Assembly: GCF_000686525.1 (NCBI RefSeq) | Contig: NZ_JMKT01000017.1 | Span: 62,001-126,000, forward strand | Length of the DNA stretch: 64,000 nucleotides | DNA from: Desulfonatronovibrio hydrogenovorans DSM 9292 | GTDB taxonomy: Bacteria > Desulfobacterota > Desulfovibrionia > Desulfovibrionales > Desulfonatronovibrionaceae | Reading direction: 5' to 3' | In this document: positions 32,794-40,769 of the stretch, in pieces | How the letters are laid out: the number at the start of each line of letters is the position of its first letter | Position numbering within the stretch: the first letter of the stretch is position 1 | Made by a program: the position numbers and the translations under genes | Notes under the pieces: generated by a model | Told to the model about the DNA's origin: nothing | Database searches by the model: none | What the model saw: the letters and a program-made list of their open reading frames with translations, nothing else

Positions 32794-33201
32794 GTGGATT
32801 TTGACCCATTGGGCAAAGGATTCATCACCCAGACCAATGTCACTCCCATAGTGGACGTGATGCTGGTTCTGCTGATCATCTTTATGATCACCGCACCCAT
32901 GCTCACCCAGGGCATTGAGGTGGATCTGCCCCAGACCTCCACAGTGGATGTCCTGCCCGAGGACCATGACAACCTGGTCATCAATGTGGACCGGGAAAGC
33001 AGGATCTATATTGATGAGTACGAGGTCGGACTGGAAGAGCTGGCCGGCCACCTGGAAAGAATGATCCAGGGCCGGGACAGGCTGGTCTACCTGCGGGCTG
33101 ATGAAGTGGTGCCTTACGGACTGGTGGTCAAGGTCATGTCCAGGGTAAAAGAAGCTGGAATAGACAGACTGGGTGTGGTGGCTGAACCAGAGGGGGACTG
33201 A
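32794..33201 (+). CDS. tolR: TolR
   Basis: A 135-residue ExbD/TolR protein with one membrane helix at about 17-37 carrying the proton-path Asp (D21, in NVTPIVDVMLVLLIIFMI) and a periplasmic domain (ILT-type VVAEPEG ending). It starts with GTG at 32794. It works with TolQ to couple the proton gradient to TolA. Confidence 0.92.
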   Translation: MDFDPLGKGFITQTNVTPIVDVMLVLLIIFMITAPMLTQGIEVDLPQTSTVDVLPEDHDNLVINVDRESRIYIDEYEVGLEELAGHLERMIQGRDRLVYLRADEVVPYGLVVKVMSRVKEAGIDRLGVVAEPEGD

Positions 33202-33205
33202 CTGT

Positions 33206-33934
33206 ATGCGGTTTGCCGCCCTGATGGCCTCTTTTTTCATACATCTGGTTCTTATCCTGGGTTCTCTGACTTATATTGGAACTACCAGGCCCCTGTCCAT
33301 AGACCTGGACAGGGAGATCCACATGGTGGAACTGGTCTATCTGGCCCAGCCAGAGCCGGAACCGGCTCCGGCCCCTCCAGAAATTCCTGCTCCAAAGCCG
33401 CCGGAGCCTCCCAGACCTGAGCCTGTTCCCAGTCCGCCTGAGCCCAAAGTGGAGGTTCCAGCACCTCCCACACCAGAGCCTGAACCAAGACCTGAGCCCA
33501 AGCCCGAACCCAAGCCTGCTCCCCGGCCTGAGCCTGAGCCAGAGCCGGCCCGGGAAAGGGCTCCCACCCCAGAGGAAATAATGGCTCAAGAGCTGGCTGC
33601 CTTGCGCAGGGATGTGGAACGTTCAGCCCAAAGTCAGGCTCCCAGAGAGCAGGCCGGGCTTCTGGAGATTTATGCGGCCATGGCAGAGGCCCGGATCAAG
33701 GCCAACTGGCGCTTCCCCCGGGTTGGAAGCACCCAGGATCTGGTGGTCCAGGTCCGGGTGGGCATCGATTCAACCGGACGCATCCACAGTGCCAGGATAA
33801 TGAGAAGTTCCGGAAGAGAAGACTTTGACAATTCAGCCCTCAGAGCTGTAGAGGATACAGGACAATTGCCAGAGCCCCCTCCAAGGGGGATAAGAGAGCT
33901 GGATATTGCCTTCAACCTGCAGGATCTGCGCTGA
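33206..33934 (+). CDS. tolA: TolA-like protein with Pro-rich spacer
   Basis: About 242 residues. An N-terminal anchor (AALMASFFIHLVLILGSL) is followed by a Pro/Glu/Ala/Lys-rich region at about residues 45-125 built of PEP/PKP repeats, then a TonB/TolA C-terminal domain (ANWRFPRVGSTQDLVVQVRVG, SSGREDFDNSALRAVEDTG). E. coli TolA has a long Ala/Lys helix instead; this spacer is TonB-like. The ATG at 33206 with a GAGGGGG upstream is preferred to the frame from 33173, which would overlap tolR. Its place between tolR and tolB decides the TolA assignment. Confidence 0.85.
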   Translation: MRFAALMASFFIHLVLILGSLTYIGTTRPLSIDLDREIHMVELVYLAQPEPEPAPAPPEIPAPKPPEPPRPEPVPSPPEPKVEVPAPPTPEPEPRPEPKPEPKPAPRPEPEPEPARERAPTPEEIMAQELAALRRDVERSAQSQAPREQAGLLEIYAAMAEARIKANWRFPRVGSTQDLVVQVRVGIDSTGRIHSARIMRSSGREDFDNSALRAVEDTGQLPEPPPRGIRELDIAFNLQDLR

Positions 33935-33987
33935 CAGCCAGATTTCCAGGCCACGGAAAAACTCAATTCGGAGAACATGATCTTTTG

Positions 33988-35349
33988 ATGAAACAAAAAC
34001 CAATTAAAAAACTGATCCTGGGCCAAGGCCCGGGCAGATGCCTCTTCCTGATCATTCTGGGTCTTTTTTTGCTGACCCCTGGCCCGGCCATGGCTGAAAG
34101 CCTGAAAATAGACATCTTCGGCCCTGGTCAGGACAGGATGAACATCTTTGTGGCTCCAGCCAGATCCCTGGATCAGGCCGACTTTACTGATAAAGAAGTC
34201 CCGGAACAGATCCGTTCCCTGCTCGTGGACAACCTGGCTCTTTTGCCCTTTCTTCGCAATACCAGGGACGGGGAAATTCTGGGTGGTCCAGGAGTGGACG
34301 GGATCCGGGGAGCAGACATTGACTTTCGCAAGTTCAGCCTGTCCAGAGTGGATCTGCTTTTGACCATAGGAGTGGACCAGAGGGCCGGCCTGCCCGGTTC
34401 AGTGGAAATAAGGGCCTTTGAAGTGTTTGGACAGCGCATGGTCCTGGGCAAGGCCTATACCCTGTTTGCTAAGGATCAGGTTCCCCTCATGGTTCGGCGG
34501 TTCTGCGCTGAACTCATGGAGTACCTGACCGGTCACGGTGATTTTTTTCGCTCCATCCTGGCCTTTGAACGCAAACAGGGTGACGTCAAGGAGATCTGGT
34601 CCGTCAACCCCCTGGGTCAAGACCTGGAGCAGCTGACCAGTCTGGGGTCCATTGCCCTTAGTCCGGACTGGTCTCAGGACGGGGAAAAAATTGCCTTTAC
34701 CCTGCTTCAAGACAACCAGCACTCCCTGGGGGTCTGGTCCAGGGCCAGCAGGCAAGTCCAAATCTACAGCCTCCCAGGAAACACTGTCATTTCCCCGGCC
34801 TTTTCACCCAATGGACGCCTGGCCGTCAGCATTGACCCTATGGGCAGACCCGACATATACTGGCTTGATGGGAACTTTCGCATGGACCGGTCCATAATGG
34901 AGCATTGGGCCATTGATGTCTCTCCCAGCTTTGACCAGGCAGGAAGGAAAATGGCCTTTGCCTCAGGCCGGCTGGGCAATCCCCATATTTTCGTCCTTGA
35001 TCTGGAATCCAACCGGGTCCAGAGGATCACTTACGAAGGCAGGTACAACACCAACCCCAGCATCAGTCCTGACGGCAGGCATATTGCCTTCACCCGCCAG
35101 ACCCCTGATGGGCACAGGATTTTCCTGGCCAACCTGGAAACAGGCCGGGAAAGGCAGATCAGTTTTGGTCCTGGAAATGATGAAGACCCCGGCTTTGCCC
35201 CGGACGGGTACTTCATCGCCTTTTCCTCCAACAGAGATGGAAAATACAGACTGTACCTGACCACCAGGAATGCGGACAGTCCGGTTCTGATCCCCACTGG
35301 AGACGGCCATGCCACTTCTCCGGCCTGGGGTCCGGAGCCCGGATTTTAA
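33988..35349 (+). CDS. tolB: TolB
   Basis: About 453 residues. An N-terminal signal peptide (LFLIILGLFLLTPGPAMA), a TolB N domain, and a six-blade propeller made of WD/DPP-like repeats (SPDWSQDGEKIAFT, SPAFSPNGRLAVS, NPSISPDGRHIAFT, DPGFAPDGYFIAFSSN) are visible. It is a periplasmic partner of Pal. It may start at ATG 33988 or at TTG 33985, just before it. Confidence 0.93.
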   Translation: MKQKPIKKLILGQGPGRCLFLIILGLFLLTPGPAMAESLKIDIFGPGQDRMNIFVAPARSLDQADFTDKEVPEQIRSLLVDNLALLPFLRNTRDGEILGGPGVDGIRGADIDFRKFSLSRVDLLLTIGVDQRAGLPGSVEIRAFEVFGQRMVLGKAYTLFAKDQVPLMVRRFCAELMEYLTGHGDFFRSILAFERKQGDVKEIWSVNPLGQDLEQLTSLGSIALSPDWSQDGEKIAFTLLQDNQHSLGVWSRASRQVQIYSLPGNTVISPAFSPNGRLAVSIDPMGRPDIYWLDGNFRMDRSIMEHWAIDVSPSFDQAGRKMAFASGRLGNPHIFVLDLESNRVQRITYEGRYNTNPSISPDGRHIAFTRQTPDGHRIFLANLETGRERQISFGPGNDEDPGFAPDGYFIAFSSNRDGKYRLYLTTRNADSPVLIPTGDGHATSPAWGPEPGF

Positions 35350-35406
35350 ATAATGGCGGCGTAACAATTGGCTTATACATTTTTTGGTTCCCAACAGGAG
35401 GAAATC

Positions 35407-36003
35407 ATGAACAAAAAAACTTTTCTGATTACGGCTGTTCTGCTTCTGGCCTTTATTCTAAGCATGGGTTGCGCTAAGAAGGAAGTAGCTCCCACTGATC
35501 CGGCCCGGGCTGAAATCTCGGCCGAGGAACGGGCCAGGCTGGCTGAAGAACAAAGAAGAAAGGACATGGAAAGGCAGGCCCTTGAGGAAAGGCGCCTGCA
35601 GGAAGAGAGACTGGCCAGGGAAAGGGAGATGGATCAGGCCGAAAAAAGGGTCCAGGACGCAGTGGATGAAATCCTGGCCAGCAGGATCCACTTTGATTTT
35701 GATTCATACGAATTAAAGCCTGAAGCCAGGTCATCCTTGCAGAAAATATCCGAACACATGAAAAGGTTCAGAGATCTGCGCCTGGTCATTGAGGGGCATT
35801 GCGACGAACGGGGCACTGCTGAATATAACCTGGCTCTGGGAGAAAGAAGAGCCAGGGCTGCATACGAGTTCCTGATCCTGCTGGGGATTGAATCCAACAG
35901 ACTGCAGATCATCAGCTATGGTGAGGAAAGACCCCTGGATCCAAGGTCCAATGAAACAGCCTGGGCCCAGAACAGAAGGGCTGAGTTCAAGATTCTGCAG
36001 TAA
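35407..36003 (+). CDS. pal: Peptidoglycan-associated lipoprotein Pal
   Basis: A 198-residue lipoprotein. The lipobox ends at C22 (ILSMGC), then an unusually long charged, probably coiled-coil segment at 40-95, then an OmpA-type peptidoglycan-binding domain (IHFDFDSYELKPEA, EGHCDERGTAEYN, RRAEFKIL). AGGAGG precedes the ATG at 35407. It is the last tol gene and is followed by a strong terminator. Confidence 0.93.
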   Translation: MNKKTFLITAVLLLAFILSMGCAKKEVAPTDPARAEISAEERARLAEEQRRKDMERQALEERRLQEERLAREREMDQAEKRVQDAVDEILASRIHFDFDSYELKPEARSSLQKISEHMKRFRDLRLVIEGHCDERGTAEYNLALGERRARAAYEFLILLGIESNRLQIISYGEERPLDPRSNETAWAQNRRAEFKILQ

Positions 36004-36033
36004 CACCAGACTTGGCATTCTGAGGATTTTTTT

Positions 36034-36090
36034 AAGCTGTGCCCCGGTGGTGGGACCCATGGTCATCACCCATTGGGGCGCAGCTTTTTT
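36034..36090 (+). terminator. Rho-independent terminator of tol-pal
   Basis: AAGCTGTGCCCC (36034-36045) pairs with GGGGCGCAGCTT (36075-36086), 12 pairs with one G-U, and a T run follows. The 29-base loop can itself fold (GGTG/CACC). It lies about 30 bases after the pal stop. Confidence 0.8.
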
Positions 36091-36101
36091 CCGGTATCCT
36101 T

Positions 36102-36686
36102 CTACTGCTGTTCAGCTTTAAACAGACCCTCCAGCTTGGGCAGGTTGATTTTGGGGCACGAGCTCAGCAAGTAACAGGTGTCGCATCCGTCCTTGAAAGG
36201 ATAATAGGTCAGGGTGGAATACTTGTAGTTGAGGGAGCCCTCATCAAAGAGTTCCAGCCCCACCTTGGCCAGGGATTTCTTAAGCACCTTGCCCGGCCTG
36301 GGAACAGGAGCACACTGGCTGGTCCCGATCTGAGGAATAAGCTCCCGCAGGGCTCCGATGATCATGGTCTGGACCAGAGCCTGCAGTTTGAACCCTTTTG
36401 AAGGCGATTCTTCCCACAATCTGTCAATTTCATCTTCAACCTGACGATCCATAAAGGCAGCCAGATAACCTCTTTTTCTGCCAAAGGTGTACACCTTGAG
36501 GTGCGGCCTCCACCTGGACCAGAACTCCACGAGTTCAACCGTTTCTCTGCCTTCAATCCCTTTGACCTGGGCAAGGCCCATGAAGGTTTCCATGTCAAAG
36601 GGAATATGTACGTCCATTTCCCTGGCTTCCAGTATCTTCAATGCTCTCTCCTTGTTTGGCTTATTTTCAGACGTCCTGGACTTCAT
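36102..36686 (-). CDS. Hypothetical protein with C-terminal cysteine motif
   Basis: About 194 residues, not recognised. It is soluble, with charged helices at the N-terminus (KPNKERALKILEARE). A C-terminal Cys-rich patch, C-x2-C-x5-C in GCDTCYLLSSCP, could hold an iron-sulfur cluster or zinc. The start is unclear: ATG 36686, TTG 36704, or TTG 36641, which has AAGGAG seven bases upstream. It is convergent with tol-pal. Both flanking gaps are over 90 bases. Confidence 0.6.
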   Translation of the reverse strand: MKSRTSENKPNKERALKILEAREMDVHIPFDMETFMGLAQVKGIEGRETVELVEFWSRWRPHLKVYTFGRKRGYLAAFMDRQVEDEIDRLWEESPSKGFKLQALVQTMIIGALRELIPQIGTSQCAPVPRPGKVLKKSLAKVGLELFDEGSLNYKYSTLTYYPFKDGCDTCYLLSSCPKINLPKLEGLFKAEQQ

Positions 36687-36925
36687 TCTGGCTGACAGCC
36701 TCAATCAGACCTGTATCTGCATACCGGTCATTTTTGCCGACCCCCTTATAATTCATTCCAGTCAAAGATGACAGCCATAAAAATCTAAGCATTATGTCTA
36801 ATTATTACAGGATATTACATTCAGCTTGCTCAATCAGGCCAAATAAGATTAATATTAAAACTTTTGAACTTGCATAGTGAGTTTGCTGCTGAATCCAAGT
36901 TGAGCCTTCCCCAAAATTCCAAAGG

Positions 36926-38527
36926 ATGTTTGCCATGAAAAAGTACGACCTGAGCCTGACTGATGAGCTCAAAAGCATTGACAGAAAAATTGCCTCCCTC
37001 ATCAGCAAGAGATCCAGGCTTATGGGCAGGGTGGCAAAGCTCAGGCAACAGAACAGCAAAAGCCTGGCTGATGCAGCACTGGAAAAAGAACTCTGGATCC
37101 TCTGGAAGGAGGAACTCAAGAAATCAAATCAGAGCCTGGTCCGCCAGCTCTATACTCTGGTCAACAGCCTTGGCTACTCCATGGCGGAAAAGGCCTCCTC
37201 GGATAAACCCTTTTGTCTCTATCCCCCCAATGCCCCGGTCAGCCTGGACATTCCCGGACCTTCCTCCATCAGCAGGTCCCTGTACACAGCCTTTCTCTGT
37301 CTCCAGACCAAAAAGCAGGTGGAGCTTGCCGGTTTCATCATCAATGACAACATCATTGAACTCATTAAAATGGCCAACCAGTGCGGGGCAGGCCTCACCT
37401 GGCAGGACAGCACCCTTGCCAGCCAGGGAGGACATGACCTGGACATGGACAACCAGAGTTTATTTATCAATCACAGCCTGCAGAACTTCTATCTCTTCCT
37501 GTGCCTGGCCCTCGGCCAGGCCAACAGGCTGAAATTCAACAGCTCCTCCATGCTCAAGACCGTGGACCTCAAAAGGATTCAGCACCTTCTTCCTCAACTG
37601 GGCGCCCGGCTGAGTTCCATCGAGCCCCAGAGTTACTCCCTCCCGGCCAGGCTGGAAACCAGCGGCCAGCTGCCCCGGGAGATCCATATCCCGGCTGAAG
37701 TGGATCCTCTGTTTGTGGCCTGTCTGACCCTGGCAGCACCTTCCTATGAGCACGGTCTGGCCATCAGCTATCCCGGCCTTGGGCATCCAGTCTTTTCCCA
37801 TGTCTTGAGTATCCTGGAACAGACCGGAATAAATTTATCCAAAAAGGATCAACAGGTGGTTGTTCATCCAGGTCAGCCTGATCCGGACAAGGCCACCATC
37901 TTTCTGGATCCTTTTCTGTCCGGATTTGTCCTGGCCATGGCCCATCTCAGCCGGGGTAAAGTCAGCCTCAGTGGTGTCTGGCCGGCCAAGGACCCGGTGG
38001 CCCGTCTGGTCCAGGGCTTCCTGAAGCAATGCGGCGCTGACCTGAAGGTTGAGGCTGAAAAAATCACTGCAGTGCATGGAACCAGAAAAGCTGACTGCAT
38101 GTTTGACCTGACAGACACTCCTGAAGCAGCCCCCCTGGCCCTTCCATTGGCCCTTTGCTGTTCCAGTGGAGAAGACATGGAATTTTTAATGGTCCCGGAC
38201 ACGGATCATTACCATGCAGCCCTGGATTTCCTGACCCATGCCGGCTATGATTTTTCCACCCACTCCAGGGGAATCAGGGTCGGCTCCCACCGGAAAATTT
38301 CCGAAAAAAATGACCCCTGGATCAGTCCGGACCCTTATTGGATCCTGGGCTACTGCCTGCTTTCATTTAAGCACAAAGGAATATGTCTGGCCAATCCAGG
38401 ACTGATCACCGCTCTCTGGCCTGGATTCTGGAAGATATTCACCAACCTGTCTGGTAAGCTTGGTGAAAAAAAACCCTCTCAAGGAGACCTGAATGACAAG
38501 CCCTCTCGTAGAAGAATCCGTATCTGA
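36926..38527 (+). CDS. Chorismate-mutase-like / EPSP-synthase-like fusion, probable pseudoenzyme
   Basis: A 533-residue protein. Residues 5-80 look like an AroQ chorismate mutase helix (TDELKSIDRKIASLISKRSR, then GRVAKLRQQNSKSL). The rest has the inside-out barrel repeats of EPSP synthase (AroA). Yet catalytic positions are lost: the Lys of GSKS is replaced (GPSSISRS), there is no NAGTAMRP stretch, and no D-x-R near the C-terminus. EPSP synthase activity is therefore unlikely; it may bind or regulate. It overlaps the next small gene by 35 bases. Assignment to the fold is by pattern and should be tested. Confidence 0.55.
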   Translation: MFAMKKYDLSLTDELKSIDRKIASLISKRSRLMGRVAKLRQQNSKSLADAALEKELWILWKEELKKSNQSLVRQLYTLVNSLGYSMAEKASSDKPFCLYPPNAPVSLDIPGPSSISRSLYTAFLCLQTKKQVELAGFIINDNIIELIKMANQCGAGLTWQDSTLASQGGHDLDMDNQSLFINHSLQNFYLFLCLALGQANRLKFNSSSMLKTVDLKRIQHLLPQLGARLSSIEPQSYSLPARLETSGQLPREIHIPAEVDPLFVACLTLAAPSYEHGLAISYPGLGHPVFSHVLSILEQTGINLSKKDQQVVVHPGQPDPDKATIFLDPFLSGFVLAMAHLSRGKVSLSGVWPAKDPVARLVQGFLKQCGADLKVEAEKITAVHGTRKADCMFDLTDTPEAAPLALPLALCCSSGEDMEFLMVPDTDHYHAALDFLTHAGYDFSTHSRGIRVGSHRKISEKNDPWISPDPYWILGYCLLSFKHKGICLANPGLITALWPGFWKIFTNLSGKLGEKKPSQGDLNDKPSRRRIRI

Positions 38528-38744
38528 AGAAATAGCCCGACTGACCAGTCAGATGGAGGATTTTATTAACCAGCGCAGCCAGTGTCGAAAAAAGATCAGG
38601 GAACTAATGGCTGCTGAAGACCCCAAAAACAGGATCTTTCACCATCAGGAGATCTTTACCCTGCAGCAGGACAGTCTGCGTCTGGAGGTGGAAGCAGAAC
38701 TGTGCCGGAAAAAGATCAACCGGCTGAATCTGGGATACCAGTAG
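38493..38744 (+). CDS. Small coiled-coil protein
   Basis: 83 residues, not recognised. It is highly charged and helical, with two predicted coiled-coil segments (IARLTSQMEDFINQRSQCRK and LQQDSLRLEVEAELCRKKIN). AAGGAGACC lies just before the ATG at 38493. It overlaps the 3' end of the AroA-like gene by 35 bases in another frame and is 73 bases before aconitase. The overlap and heptad-like composition favour a real gene. Confidence 0.55.
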   Translation: MTSPLVEESVSEEIARLTSQMEDFINQRSQCRKKIRELMAAEDPKNRIFHHQEIFTLQQDSLRLEVEAELCRKKINRLNLGYQ

Positions 38745-38817
38745 GCTGTAGGCCTTGATTCTTCTGCATAATCCACCCGGACCATCCAAGATTTTTTTCA
38801 AATGACCAGGAGGCAAA

Positions 38818-40737
38818 GTGAGTCTTAATCTTACCCAGAAAATCATAAAAAAACACCTCATCCATGGAACCATGGAGCCGGGCCGGGAAATCGGACTTGG
38901 AATAGACCAGACCCTGACCCAGGATGCCACCGGGACCATGGCTTATCTTCAATGGGAAGCCATTGGGCTTCCCAGGGTTAAAACTGAACTCTCAGTGAGC
39001 TACGTGGATCACAACACCCTGCAGATGGGTTTTAAGAATCCGGATGACCACAAGTATCTGCGCAGCGTAGCTGCAAAATACGGTATTGTTTTTTCCCCGG
39101 CCGGCACCGGCATCTGCCATCAGCTGCACCTGGAAAACTTTGCTGTGCCGGGCAAGACCCTCATTGGCTCGGACAGCCACACCCCCACTGCCGGTGGTCT
39201 GGGATCGCTGGCCATGGGGGCCGGCGGCCTTTCCGTTGCCCTGGCCATGGCTGGAGAGCCTTATGTCCTGAACATGCCCAGGGTTGTGGGTGTCCGCCTG
39301 GAAGGTGCCTTGACCGGCCATGCCGGGGCCAAGGACGTTATCCTGTACATCCTGAAAAAACTCAGTGTCAAAGGCGGCACAGGCCGGGTCATGGAATATT
39401 ACGGACCCGGAATCAGGGATCTGTCCGTCCCGGAACGGGCCACCATCACCAATATGGGAGCTGAACTGGGAGCAACCACCTCCATTTTTCCGGCCGATGA
39501 AATCACGGAAAAATTCCTGCGGATCATGGGCCGGGAACAGGATTTTGCTGAACTGGGTCCGGACCCCGGGGCTCATTACGATGAACAGCTGGTCATTGAC
39601 CTGTCTAGCATTGAACCCATGGCAGCCAGACCCCACATGCCCGACCTGGGGGTCAGGGTGGCTGAACTGGACGGTCTCAAAGTGGACCAGGTGGCCATCG
39701 GGTCCTGCACCAATTCATCCTACTCAGACCTGAAAATATCAGCCCAGATCCTCAAAGGCAGAAAAATCAGTCCGGACACGGACCTTCTCATTTCACCCGG
39801 CTCAAAACAGGTCCTGAAAATGCTGACCACTGAAAGCCTTCTGGGTGATATCCTGGACAGCGGAGGTAGGCTTCTGGAATGCGCGTGCGGTCCGTGTATC
39901 GGCATGGGGGGCTCCCCTGTCTCCAAAGGAGTAAGCGCCCGGACCTTTAACCGGAACTTTGAAGGCAGAAGTGGAACCCAGGACGCCGGGGTCTACCTGG
40001 TCAGTCCGGTAACAGCAGCCCATTGCGCCATTAACGGCAGGTTCACAGATCCGGCCGGATGGGGCGACCCCCTGCCCAGGCCCGGGTTTCCGGATAAGGT
40101 TCCGTCCATCAGGGATCTCTTTGTATTCCCGGATGACACCAGAAGGGTGGATATCTACCGCGGCCCCAATATCGTGCCCCTGCCCCAGTTTGACCCTTTG
40201 CCTGAAAAACTCGACCTGCCCATTGTCATGAAATGCGGAGACAACATCTCCACTGACCATATCCTGCCCGGAGGGGCAGAAATCACTGCCCTCAGATCCA
40301 ACATCCCGGCCATCAGCGAATACATATTCTCCCGCATTGACCAGGAATTTCTGGCCAGGATCAAAAAGACCAGCCAGGGAATCGTCCTGGGCGGCGAAAA
40401 TTACGGTCAGGGTTCCAGCCGGGAACACGCCGCCCTGGCGCCCAGGTATCTCGGGATACGCATCGTCCTGGTCAAATCTTTTGCCAGGATTCACCGGGCC
40501 AACCTGGTCAACTTCGGAATCCTGCCCCTGACCCTGGCCAGGGCTTCAGATTACGACATCCTGGAACAGGACCAGTTCCTCAGTCTGGACACCACCTCCT
40601 TAAAACCGGGGCAGAACTCCTTCATCCACACCAGATCCGGCCAGGCCATTGAGGTTGGAAACGATTTGACTGAGGCTGAATTGGCCATTATTAATGCTGG
40701 AGGACTGCTGAATCATGTCAAAAACAAGGCCCGGTAA
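38818..40737 (+). CDS. Aconitate hydratase
   Basis: A 639-residue aconitase of the short type, close to the isopropylmalate isomerase/homoaconitase branch in size and found in Desulfobacterota. The 4Fe-4S ligands are C297 (IGSCTNSSYSDL), C357 and C360 (CACGPCIGMGG). The active-site SR pair appears in YGQGSSREHAAL. AGGAGG precedes the GTG start. It interconverts citrate and isocitrate. Confidence 0.93.
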   Translation: MSLNLTQKIIKKHLIHGTMEPGREIGLGIDQTLTQDATGTMAYLQWEAIGLPRVKTELSVSYVDHNTLQMGFKNPDDHKYLRSVAAKYGIVFSPAGTGICHQLHLENFAVPGKTLIGSDSHTPTAGGLGSLAMGAGGLSVALAMAGEPYVLNMPRVVGVRLEGALTGHAGAKDVILYILKKLSVKGGTGRVMEYYGPGIRDLSVPERATITNMGAELGATTSIFPADEITEKFLRIMGREQDFAELGPDPGAHYDEQLVIDLSSIEPMAARPHMPDLGVRVAELDGLKVDQVAIGSCTNSSYSDLKISAQILKGRKISPDTDLLISPGSKQVLKMLTTESLLGDILDSGGRLLECACGPCIGMGGSPVSKGVSARTFNRNFEGRSGTQDAGVYLVSPVTAAHCAINGRFTDPAGWGDPLPRPGFPDKVPSIRDLFVFPDDTRRVDIYRGPNIVPLPQFDPLPEKLDLPIVMKCGDNISTDHILPGGAEITALRSNIPAISEYIFSRIDQEFLARIKKTSQGIVLGGENYGQGSSREHAALAPRYLGIRIVLVKSFARIHRANLVNFGILPLTLARASDYDILEQDQFLSLDTTSLKPGQNSFIHTRSGQAIEVGNDLTEAELAIINAGGLLNHVKNKAR

Positions 40738-40769
40738 TCCACAGGAACCGGGGTCAGGGAGAAAAAAGA

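Noticed and set aside
33337-33567. Gly/Ser-repeat open frame on the minus strand
   Set aside because: It is simply the complement of the Pro-rich tolA spacer.
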